59,713 bases of DNA. Origin: Bacteroides sp. GTDB lineage: Bacteria > Bacteroidota > Bacteroidia > Bacteroidales > Marinifilaceae. Below the pieces are notes generated by a model. That model saw nothing but the letters and a program-made list of their open reading frames with translations, had not been told where the DNA came from and did no database searches. Below, in pieces: positions 43,389 to 51,328 of this stretch; positions within the stretch are counted from its first letter, which is position 1; the number at the start of each line of letters is the position of its first letter. The stretch is taken from NCBI GenBank assembly GCA_021771575.1, contig JAETOX010000005.1, positions 1-59,713 on the forward strand, in the 5' to 3' direction. Position numbers and translations under genes: made by a program.

Positions 43389-44816
43389 TCAACGTTGTGT
43401 ACGGTGTCCGTCTTCAATTTCTGCATCTGGGAAGGGGAATACGAAAATATCTTCACTGGCTTCGATCGTGCCCGTCAGGCCGCCCGGTAAATCCAGATTG
43501 TTCCGCTTGTAGACATACCACATCTGCCCTTCGCCGATATATTCGCGTCGCATTTCATCGAAAATATCCTTTTTCGCCATATACATCCAGTCCATCTGTC
43601 CTTCGGCATTTCCCCGTAAGCGACTCCGGCGCAACAGATTTACATGTTCGCGGGCCTGATCGGGGGCGGTGTTGTAGCAACATTCTGCTATCAACAGATA
43701 CATCTCCGATAATTTGATCAACGGCATCTTCTGCGGATAAATGTTGTTCGAATCGGGCAGGTATTTAATGAAATCGAAATCGTCGAACCATTTGGAAAAT
43801 CGTAAATCATCCCGATTGCCCTGATACAAATTATAACCGTCATACATTTGCAGGGCCGTGCCTTTGCCGCTTACTTCTTTAAAAATTATTTCGGCATTTT
43901 CGCGGAGTGCTCTGTTGCGCAACGCAAAAATATGTTCATCGGAGAAAGTAAGGTCCACCTGCGTTTCGCTCTGGTCGACACTGGACAGTTGTAACAGCCG
44001 GAATTTTCCACTTCCAATCACTTCCTTCGCCTTCTCGATGGCCAATGCATTTTCGCCTCTGGCCTGATAGGCGCGGGCAAGCATCGCCTTCACTCCGTAA
44101 AGATTGACACGAGCCACATATTTGTCGGCTTCGTCTTTGGCTGCTTTGTCGATAATATCGCCCTGAGGGGTAGAGGTCCGAATGGCATAGGGAACTACCT
44201 TTTCGATAGGATCGTCTTTTAAACAAACTTCGGCCTCCTTCAGATCGTTAATAATCAGTTGCAACACTTCTTCCGTGGTATACATTGGAGGAAGCGATAC
44301 CCCGAAGATTTTATTATACGGAATGCCCTCCGCCTTGGGCGAACGTTTTACGTCCGGGGCGAATAAACGGTACAGGTCGAAATGCAAAAAAGCCCGTAAA
44401 GCCAATGCTTCGCCGCGCACCTGATTGCGTTCGCTTTCACTCATCACCGAAGCATTCTTATCTGCCCATTCCAAAATACAGTTAGCTTGCGAGATATTGG
44501 AATATAATTGGTTCCATATAGAGGAAATCTTATTTTTCGACGTGTTGTGTTTGTAGTCATATCCCACCCAATACTGATAATTGTTGTTAGTTCTGAAATA
44601 TTGGGACAAAATATCTATATACTCTGTTGTAAGGGTCTGACCGTACATATTCGACTTTGACATCTCGCTGTATATCCCGGCCAGGGCTTCCCTGAACCCT
44701 TCCGCCGTACTGAAAAGTTTGTTGTCGTCCACTTTATTGTCCAGTTCTACATCCAGCCAATTGTTGCAAGAGGCCAGGGAGAACAACAGACCGATGACGA
44801 TATATAATTTCTTCAT
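43389..44816 (-). CDS. SusD/RagB-family lipoprotein (copy 2)
   Basis: A 475-residue SusD-type lipoprotein, mature start CNNWLDVELDNKVDDN. Features include GEALALRAFLHFDLYRLFAPD in the N-terminal helices, a TPR-like VKAMLARAYQARGENALAIEKAKEVI, and the C-terminal MRREYIGEGQMWYVYKRN. It is the paralogue of the protein at 31480-32916 and partner of the SusC encoded 11 bases upstream. Confidence 0.94.
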   Translation of the reverse strand: MKKLYIVIGLLFSLASCNNWLDVELDNKVDDNKLFSTAEGFREALAGIYSEMSKSNMYGQTLTTEYIDILSQYFRTNNNYQYWVGYDYKHNTSKNKISSIWNQLYSNISQANCILEWADKNASVMSESERNQVRGEALALRAFLHFDLYRLFAPDVKRSPKAEGIPYNKIFGVSLPPMYTTEEVLQLIINDLKEAEVCLKDDPIEKVVPYAIRTSTPQGDIIDKAAKDEADKYVARVNLYGVKAMLARAYQARGENALAIEKAKEVIGSGKFRLLQLSSVDQSETQVDLTFSDEHIFALRNRALRENAEIIFKEVSGKGTALQMYDGYNLYQGNRDDLRFSKWFDDFDFIKYLPDSNNIYPQKMPLIKLSEMYLLIAECCYNTAPDQAREHVNLLRRSRLRGNAEGQMDWMYMAKKDIFDEMRREYIGEGQMWYVYKRNNLDLPGGLTGTIEASEDIFVFPFPDAEIEDGHRTQR

Positions 44817-44827
44817 AATACCTGATT

Positions 44828-47800
44828 TTAGAATGTAAGATTAAAACCTAAAGACATCGTACGTGCAAACGGATAAGAAATACCTCGTTCTTCCTTGATG
44901 CTGGACAGGCGGAATACGTCTGTCATCGAGAAAGTGAATTTGCAACGTTCGATAAACGATTTGGCCAGTAAATCCCGTGGTAAATCGTAGGATAAGGATA
45001 AGCTGGATAATTTCAGGAAATTGTTTTTTTGCACCAGACGGGTGGATTGATACACGGTGGTCTGATCGTCGATACGGCGGAACATGGCTTTATCTCCCGG
45101 CTGTTTCCAGCGTTCGTACAATACACGGCGATCCACATTCTTTTTCGGATCGGAACCCTCCACTTTCGTTGCCAGAGTGGTATTGAATTGTTTGGCCCCC
45201 CATTCATACCCGAAATTCAGATAGAGGTTAATCCCTTTCCAATTCAGATTACTATTGAAAAAACCCTGCAATTTCGGATTGGTATTGCCTACTTCTACTT
45301 TATCGTTCGGATCGTATTCATACGTCAGCGAACCGTCACGTTTGATGTATATTTCATTACCGGTGGCCGGATCGATCCCCAGCGAACGCACCATCATCAA
45401 AGCGGTTTGCGACCGCCCCACTTCATACATCCTGAAAACTTCCGAACCGCCCTTATTATTATCGAGATCCATCGCCTCCTGGTTCATGGCTTTCATCGCA
45501 TTCGACAACTTACGGATTTTGTTTTGCTCATGGGCCGTACTCAACGTGATGTTCCAATTCAAATCCCTTTCGCGGTTATTGATTAAATTCAGACGCAGAC
45601 GGGCTTCCACTCCTTTATTATCCAAAGAGCCCATATTTTCTGTATACGAAGTGAAACCGCACGAAGGTGCCACATCTACATTCAATAATAAATTCTCTGT
45701 CCGTTCGAGGTAAGCATCGAAATTCAACGTGATAATATCGCGCCAGACGGACATATCCAGACCTACATTATATTTCAGTACATTCTGCCATTTCAGCGCC
45801 GGGTTGCCGTAAGCATGGATCACACCTCCGTAAATACCGTTATATTCCGAGTCTCCGGTGAATACAAAACGGGTCAGTGCCTGATCGGCGGAGAATTTTG
45901 TTGAACCGGTGCTACCTACTGAGGCTCTTATTTTCATATAACCGCTGCCGGTCCAAAAACTTTCGCGGTTCACGTTCCAGGCTGCACCGACCGACCAGAA
46001 GGGAGCGAAACGCGATTCCCGTCCGAAACGACTCGAACCGTCGGTACGGTAAGTGAAATCCATAATATAGCGGTTATCCCAGTTCATATTGATATTGCCA
46101 AAAAAACCGATGGATTTCGACTTATCGAAACTTCCCGTAGGGGTCGAACTTTTTCTGAATTGCAGCGCGTAAGAAGGATAAATCAGCTTGTCGTTTAAGA
46201 AACCGGTGGCGGTATATCCGTCGGTAGCGGATTTTGAAGTTAGCAATTCACTTCCTAAACCGATACTTAAAGAAAGTTTATCGAACAAATTGTTGTTGTA
46301 ATTTACGGTAAGATTTCCTTCGATGTCGATTTTGTTGCCATTGCTGATTGTGTAGCTCCCTTTATCGGCAGCATCCGTTTTGCCTTGGAATTCCACCGAT
46401 TCCGGCGACAGATAAGCTTCGTTCCGGTCGAGCTGTTTGGTGATGGCGACATTTCCTTTTATCATCAGGTGAGAGGTTGCCCACCACTGCAATTGAAAAT
46501 TATCGCGGATCTGAGTATATTTTTCGTACGAGTTGTTCGGCAGCAAAGAATTCACCATCGCATTGCGTACGACAGTGCCGTTGGAGTCGAACTCGCGGAT
46601 CATTTCGCCGGTTTCCGGATCGTAAATACGTTCATAAGGGTTCATTGCGGCATATTGACTGAATTGTCCGTAAGGCGAATTGCTCCCTTTTACATCATCG
46701 ATCATCACATCGTTGCGGGCGATTAATTTATTGGCAATATCATAGCTGAAATAGACGTTGACGCCGTATTTTTCGCGTCCCGATCCGATCATCACCCCTT
46801 TATCATGGTCGTATTTCAGATTGATCCCGTAACGGAAATGTTCGTCGCCTCCTTCCAGAAAAGCGCTGTAACGCTGATTGACAGAAGTGGTCAGCGGCTG
46901 TGATAACCAATAGGTATCGACTCCCCGCTCGATTTCCTTCAAAACATCATTGTACATTATATCCAGACAGGCCTGTTCGTCATAACTCTTGCCTGTATAT
47001 ACCTTTGCCAGCTTTTCGTATGCCAGTTTTTCCTTGGCGTTCATCAGGTTGTACGAGCGCAAATCGGGCACCGAAACGTTGAAATTGGCGTTCAGGGTTA
47101 CTCTGATCTCTCCCGCTTGCGGACGTACCGTTGTGATCAGGATTACGCCGTTTGCACCGCGAGATCCGTATAATGATGTTGCCGAAGCATCTTTCAGAAT
47201 AGAGAAAGAAGCGATACGGTTCATATCCATATCATATACCGTTGTCGGGCTCACTTCGATTCCGTCCATGATGTACAAGGGGGCATTCGGATTGGTGCGG
47301 GAGTCGTCCGCTTCACCCCGTAGGTCGAACCCTTTTTCGCCGCGTACTGTGATTTCGGGCATACGGTTCGGGTCGCTTCCCCATTCGTTGTTCTCCAGTG
47401 TGCGTACACCCGGGTCGAAGGCTGAGATCGCTTGCAACAGATTTAACGACCCGACTTTGCGTAATTCCTCTCCGTCGACCACCACTTCCGATCCGGTTTG
47501 GCTGACTTTTTTACGTTGGAAATATCCGGTTACCACAACATCCTCCAAAGCCTGGGTTTGCTCTTCCAAGGTTACTTTGTAATTGGTTTGCCCTTTTATC
47601 AACTTGATTTCTTTGTCTTTCATTCCGACGAAAGTGCAAAGCAGACTGCCCGGATCGGCACTTTCCGGAATTTTCAGTTTGAAATTTCCATTGACATCGG
47701 TGGCGGTGCCCAACGAGGTGCCTTTCAGCATGACGGTTACTCCCGGCAGAGCGCCTCCGTTTTCGTCGACCACTACTCCCGTAATATCTATCATTTTAGG

Positions 47801-48157
47801 AGTTTGTTGTTGGGTCGTTGCGGTTTTGAAAATGACGACGTGCTCACCGGTAATTTCATATTTCAGCGGTTTGTCGTTGAACAGAATGTCCAGTGCTTCT
47901 TCTAGGGTTTTCCCGTGGATTTGAGCACTCACCCGATAACGGCTCAATTCTTCATGATTGAAAACAAATTTTAATTGAGTCTTTTTTTGGAGCAAATCGA
48001 TTGCTTCGACCATGCTTTTGTCGTTTACGCTGAGTTTGAGGATGTTGGCTTGTGACCAAACCCGGGCCTGGACGCCCGATAAACTCAGTAGCAGAATCAG
48101 ACAAGCTAATTTCATTTTAATCACTAGTTTGATTAAGTTTCTACATAAAAAATTCAT
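44828..48157 (-). CDS. SusC/RagA transporter with STN domain (copy 2)
   Basis: A 1109-residue TonB-dependent transducer. I chose the ATG at 48157 because the N-terminus MNFLCRNLIKLVIKMKLACL then aligns with that of the copy 1 protein; the open frame begins with a GTG at 48193. Order: signal peptide, STN domain (about 38-110), carboxypeptidase-regulatory-like domain (about 122-200), LEDVVVTGYFQRKKVSQTGS plug entry, plug with DASATSLYGSRGANGVILITT, barrel with C-terminal FNLTF. It signals to the FecR encoded about 100 bases upstream. Confidence 0.95.
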   Translation of the reverse strand: MNFLCRNLIKLVIKMKLACLILLLSLSGVQARVWSQANILKLSVNDKSMVEAIDLLQKKTQLKFVFNHEELSRYRVSAQIHGKTLEEALDILFNDKPLKYEITGEHVVIFKTATTQQQTPKMIDITGVVVDENGGALPGVTVMLKGTSLGTATDVNGNFKLKIPESADPGSLLCTFVGMKDKEIKLIKGQTNYKVTLEEQTQALEDVVVTGYFQRKKVSQTGSEVVVDGEELRKVGSLNLLQAISAFDPGVRTLENNEWGSDPNRMPEITVRGEKGFDLRGEADDSRTNPNAPLYIMDGIEVSPTTVYDMDMNRIASFSILKDASATSLYGSRGANGVILITTVRPQAGEIRVTLNANFNVSVPDLRSYNLMNAKEKLAYEKLAKVYTGKSYDEQACLDIMYNDVLKEIERGVDTYWLSQPLTTSVNQRYSAFLEGGDEHFRYGINLKYDHDKGVMIGSGREKYGVNVYFSYDIANKLIARNDVMIDDVKGSNSPYGQFSQYAAMNPYERIYDPETGEMIREFDSNGTVVRNAMVNSLLPNNSYEKYTQIRDNFQLQWWATSHLMIKGNVAITKQLDRNEAYLSPESVEFQGKTDAADKGSYTISNGNKIDIEGNLTVNYNNNLFDKLSLSIGLGSELLTSKSATDGYTATGFLNDKLIYPSYALQFRKSSTPTGSFDKSKSIGFFGNINMNWDNRYIMDFTYRTDGSSRFGRESRFAPFWSVGAAWNVNRESFWTGSGYMKIRASVGSTGSTKFSADQALTRFVFTGDSEYNGIYGGVIHAYGNPALKWQNVLKYNVGLDMSVWRDIITLNFDAYLERTENLLLNVDVAPSCGFTSYTENMGSLDNKGVEARLRLNLINNRERDLNWNITLSTAHEQNKIRKLSNAMKAMNQEAMDLDNNKGGSEVFRMYEVGRSQTALMMVRSLGIDPATGNEIYIKRDGSLTYEYDPNDKVEVGNTNPKLQGFFNSNLNWKGINLYLNFGYEWGAKQFNTTLATKVEGSDPKKNVDRRVLYERWKQPGDKAMFRRIDDQTTVYQSTRLVQKNNFLKLSSLSLSYDLPRDLLAKSFIERCKFTFSMTDVFRLSSIKEERGISYPFARTMSLGFNLTF

Positions 48158-48257
48158 ACTTTTGTTGTTAATAGTTTTACATGTTTCCTGCACGGGGAAT
48201 TTGTGAGCCGGGAGGTATTGGCGTACGTTCCGGCTTTTTTGCTTTCTTGTTGTTTTT

Positions 48258-49286
48258 TTACCTTTGTTTTGTCACGATTACTGTTTTGTCTTTTAATTCT
48301 AATTTTATTTGTTGTGTTTTTTCCAATATGGACAGTAGTTCTTTGATTGGAGTGCTGCGGCGGAACCAGGCCGTAAAATGTAATGCTTTTACTTTCGGAT
48401 CCGTATAGAAAATGTCGATATCATACCAGCGGCTTAATTCGTTCATGATGTATTCCAACGGTTCTTCTTTAAATGAAAAGGCATTGAACCGCCAGGCGAC
48501 GGCATCTTCCGGATTTACTTCTTTTACCTTCACTTCTTTCCCGTCCAGATAAGCCTGTTGGCCTGGTATCAACCGATACACCCGTTGATCTTTTTCCAGC
48601 TGAATACTCCCTTCCGTCAGGGTGGTGCTTTCGGTTTCTTCGGGATAAGTCCGGACGTTAAACTGAGTTCCCGTTACCCGGATGTCGAATTTTGACGTGT
48701 GGACGATAAACGGTCTGGCTTCATCTTTCGTCACTTCGAAGAAAGCCTCCCCTTCCAGTGTCAACTCACGGGTGTCGCCTTTAAAAGCAACCGGATAGGT
48801 GAGGCGGCTCTCGGAATTTAACCAAACGGTGGAGTTGTCGGCTAAAACCAATTTGTATTCACAGCCTCGGGGGATAGTTATCGTGTTGTATACCGGCACG
48901 GCAGTTGTGTCTGTCGGATTATATACGAGTTGTTTTTCCACATTTTGGATAGTGGTGCCGTTAGCTTCGGTCAAGGGAGACAGACTATCGGACAGAATAA
49001 TTTGTTGACCGGTAGATAAAGTCAGAACAATTTGCTGTGGTGGCGGAATTGTCGGGATGGAGGATAGGAGACTAGGAGGGGGAACGGGTTGTGATGTAAA
49101 CAATCGGATAGCTGCTCCCAGGCTCAAAACGACGATAGCTGCGGCGGCACAAGACAGTGAACGCAGCCGATGTCGTCTGATGCATTTGTTTACTTTATTC
49201 CAGGCTTCTTCCGTATTTGTATTCCGGCTTGCCCCGATGGCATAGATTGCTCGTTCAAGACGCTTATTTATAGTTTCATTTTCCAT
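48258..49286 (-). CDS. FecR-family anti-sigma factor (copy 2), short cytoplasmic part
   Basis: A 342-residue inner-membrane regulator closely related to the FecR at 36319-37458. The membrane helix is at about 43-62, leaving only about 42 cytoplasmic residues, half as many as in its paralogue; the usual sigma-binding helices may be reduced. The periplasmic FecR domain (RGCEYKLVLADNSTVWLNSES) and DUF4974 domain (ITPE-type end, KLELKDKTVIVTKQR) are intact. It is the FecR nearest to the ECF sigma gene at 50558-51106 but is separated from it by a broken ATPase gene. Confidence 0.93.
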   Translation of the reverse strand: MENETINKRLERAIYAIGASRNTNTEEAWNKVNKCIRRHRLRSLSCAAAAIVVLSLGAAIRLFTSQPVPPPSLLSSIPTIPPPQQIVLTLSTGQQIILSDSLSPLTEANGTTIQNVEKQLVYNPTDTTAVPVYNTITIPRGCEYKLVLADNSTVWLNSESRLTYPVAFKGDTRELTLEGEAFFEVTKDEARPFIVHTSKFDIRVTGTQFNVRTYPEETESTTLTEGSIQLEKDQRVYRLIPGQQAYLDGKEVKVKEVNPEDAVAWRFNAFSFKEEPLEYIMNELSRWYDIDIFYTDPKVKALHFTAWFRRSTPIKELLSILEKTQQIKLELKDKTVIVTKQR

Positions 49287-49302
49287 GGTCCCGAGGTCCC
49301 GA
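49287..49302. repeat. Tandem 8-mer GGTCCCGA x2 at the fecR start
   Basis: GGTCCCGA occurs twice in direct succession (49287-49302), followed by a related AGTCCGAC (49303-49310), immediately before the start codon of copy 2 fecR. On the transcribed strand it would place G/C-rich repeats in the ribosome-binding region. Copy 1 lacks these 54 bases altogether. Confidence 0.5.
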
Positions 49303-49340
49303 AGTCCGACACTTTCAAAATTGCATCCGACTTTTTTAAG

Positions 49341-49641
49341 GGACGATTATTTTGTCGGATTCCCGACAAAATTGAATTGACAATTGACAAATAATAATTG
49401 TAAATTATCAGAAATGTTGTTTCCGTTGCAACAAGTAAAAAATAATGAAAAATGAAGTATGAAAATAAGGTGGATGACAAAATGAATTATTTGATAATCA
49501 ATGTGATATGTGGTTTTATATCAACGAGACAAATTCATTGTTAATAGTCCATTTCAATTGGCTATTATTCTCTTGTCTAAGTATGACAGAGAAGATATAA
49601 AAATGATGAAAAGAGTAAAAATTAGAACAAAATAATCGTCC
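49341..49641. repeat. Inverted-repeat-bounded leader segment upstream of fecR, copy 2
   Basis: GGACGATTATTTTGT (49341-49355) and its exact reverse complement (49627-49641) flank 271 AT-rich bases. The segment aligns in the same orientation with that of copy 1 (for example GATAATCAAT and AATGAAGTAT in both). The repeat arms differ from those of copy 1 at the bases next to CGATTATTTTG, and the change is mirrored at both ends. A 24-base dyad at 49348-49371 (arms ATTTTGTCGG / CCGACAAAAT) lies at the fecR end. No gene or canonical -7 box is apparent inside. Confidence 0.7.
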
Positions 49642-49659
49642 GTTTTTAAGTTTTTCAAA

Positions 49660-49689
49660 CTAAAGACAGCTAAATATTTAAGAAGGGTG
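49660..49689 (-). promoter_or_regulatory. Putative ECF sigma promoter, operon copy 2
   Basis: Minus strand: CACCCTT (49683-49689), 15 bases, GTCTTTAG (49660-49667). Identical layout to the sites at 37778-37808 and 18827-18855. It lies 19 bases beyond the end of the broken AAA ATPase gene and about 370 bases from the fecR start codon. Confidence 0.55.
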
Positions 49690-49707
49690 GCTAGAGTTGA
49701 ATTTTTT

Positions 49708-50274
49708 TTAATTTTTATTTTCTGAGGAAAAATCTGGCAAATCCACCTTGTAAAAAGTCGGGGCCGTATTGTTCTTTTCGAGGAACATCGCCATATAGAC
49801 GGGGGATAGACAATCTTACCTGCCACTCGCAGATTCTCGTTGTTGAATACGATTGCTTCGGACAGATCGTATTCATCGCAATCCATGATGTTGGACAAGG
49901 TACGGTGCGTTTCGTAGTCTTTACCTGATTTCACCTAACTCGATGACAAAGTCCAACTCTCCGCCCAGTAGCGATACGAACCGTCATTTACCAGAAACTT
50001 AATGGCCGTAACGATATCGGGACATTGCTGTACCTCATCGAAAAAGACGAGCGTTTCGCCCTTGAGGAGCAGCACAGAGGTGATTGCCGAGAGACGGAGC
50101 AACATATCGCTGCTGTTTTTCGCTCCCTTGAATAATTCCACCGCTTCGGGCATTTCGACCAGATTGATGAATGGAGTATGTTTTACCAGTTTGTCGTGCT
50201 CCGGTAATAAGCAGGGCATTACGAGTCGTTTTATAATAATTGCGAATGTAATCGTCTGTCTTTCTTTTTATCAT
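49708..50274 (-). pseudogene. Broken AAA-family ATPase of the DUF4143 type
   Basis: Pieces of one protein occur in order but in different frames. The start MIKRKTDDYIRNYYKTTRNALLITGARQTGKT contains the Walker A motif. After a frameshift comes MPEAVELFKGAKNSSDMLLRLSA with Walker B region LVFFDEVQQCPDIV and GSYRY. The sequence then jumps to DFVIELGE, KSGKDYETHRTLSNIM and, in yet another frame, VYMAMFLEKNNTAPTFYKVD, the usual C-terminus. About 200 middle residues, including much of DUF4143, are missing. It cannot make a working ATPase. It lies between the ECF sigma gene and the fecR promoter. Confidence 0.88.
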
Positions 50275-50408
50275 AACTTGCTATTATTTATTCTATATCT
50301 ATATAATCATCAAAAGTAGTCAGGTTATTTGCCGCTTTTCTATCATATAGTGTCTACTTTTTCGGTAGCAACACAGAAATATCTTCCATATAACTGAGTG
50401 TAATCCGG

Positions 50409-50508
50409 CATTCATCCCTATACCAACCCTATACCAAGCCTATATCAACCCTATCCGTGAATAGAGATGATATAGGCTTGGTATAGGGTTGGTATAGGGA
50501 TGAATGCT
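50409..50508. repeat. 38-bp perfect palindrome built from 11-base units
   Basis: Arms 50409-50446 and 50471-50508 are exact reverse complements with a 24-base loop. Each arm is made of tandem copies of an 11-base unit of the type CCCTATACCAA (three units plus a partial in the left arm). The region 50284-50557 otherwise holds no gene. It follows the ECF sigma gene by 50 bases and could end its transcript, but the composition is that of a dispersed repeat element. Not a CRISPR: no spacers. Confidence 0.8.
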
Positions 50509-50557
50509 AGTTTATCCGAAGATTACCCGAAGGTATCCCCGGGAATGATGCTCCGTC

Positions 50558-51106
50558 TTATTTTGATTTTATCGTCTTGTCCGAAGAATAAGAGAAGGCT
50601 AGAAAGAGGATAAAATCTTCTATTCCACCATAAAGATCTTTTCGGAGGAAGGCGTAAGCTTTTTTTATATGGTCTTTAACCGTATTGATGGATATTTCTT
50701 CTTCAGTGGCTATTTCCTGATAAGATTTAGAATCTACAATGCTCATCTCTACAATTTTCCTTCTTTTAGGAGGAAGTTTGTTCAGAGATATCGAAACCTT
50801 TTGAATGAATTCTTCTGTAGAATCGTCCTCTGTCAGTGTCTGTAAATATTCTTGCTGGTATTTGTTGACTACGTGCTGATGTTCCAGATAATTCAGGCAA
50901 CGGTTTTTAATCGCATAGCTCAGATACCCTTTGGTATTTTCTATCGAATCTAATTTTTTGCGTTTTTCCCACAGTTTTGCAAAGATCTCTTGGGTGATAT
51001 CTTCCGCAACATCCAAGTCATGGACATAAAACAAAGCAATCTTGACCATATCGGGATACAGCTCTTGAAACAGATTCTTGAACGAAATGGAATGACTTGT
51101 ATTCAT
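50558..51106 (-). CDS. ECF-type RNA polymerase sigma-70 factor
   Basis: A 182-residue ECF sigma factor. The frame opens with a TTG at 51154, but I chose the ATG at 51106, which leaves a normal N-terminus before SFKNLFQELYPDMVKIALFY. Region 2 includes VAEDITQEIFAKLWEKRKKL; region 4 includes LPPKRRKIVEMSIVDSKSYQEIATEEEISINTVKDHIKKAYAFL. It is the only sigma gene near the two duplicated FecR operons and so probably serves both (inference). It has no clear TAnnTTTG promoter; a TAATTTTA at about 51162-51170 on the minus strand is the best candidate. Confidence 0.92.
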   Translation of the reverse strand: MNTSHSISFKNLFQELYPDMVKIALFYVHDLDVAEDITQEIFAKLWEKRKKLDSIENTKGYLSYAIKNRCLNYLEHQHVVNKYQQEYLQTLTEDDSTEEFIQKVSISLNKLPPKRRKIVEMSIVDSKSYQEIATEEEISINTVKDHIKKAYAFLRKDLYGGIEDFILFLAFSYSSDKTIKSK

Positions 51107-51232
51107 CGGTTCACACAGACTTTTGTGAGGGTGCTTTTGAAATTTATTTTCCAAAGGGTAAAATTACACTTTTTTAATGAATGAACCTCATTTTTTATAG
51201 AATCAGTCAGAAAACCCACATTCGGCATCTTC

Positions 51233-51310
51233 TGAACTGCCCCCAAAAGTTAGACACAAAACTTTTAGAGTGCAGTTTATTTATGAAAAGGACAAGCACA
51301 GAGAAACTCA
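51233..51310. mobile_element. Possible IS3-like end remnant
   Basis: The stretch TGAACTGCCCCCAAAAGTTA followed by an imperfect mirror (AACTTTTAGAGTGCAGTT at 51260-51277) and a short ATG frame resembles, from memory, the terminal region of IS3-family elements in Bacteroidales. Only about 60-80 bases would remain, stopping at the 3' end of topB. The same dyad could instead be a weak terminator for topB, whose stop is at 51329. No transposase gene is present. Confidence 0.35.
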
Positions 51311-51328
51311 ACTGGGTGCCTTGATATA

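Noticed and set aside
50409-50508. Tandem 11-base units as a CRISPR array
   Set aside because: The units are adjacent without spacers and form one palindrome; no cas genes are in the window.
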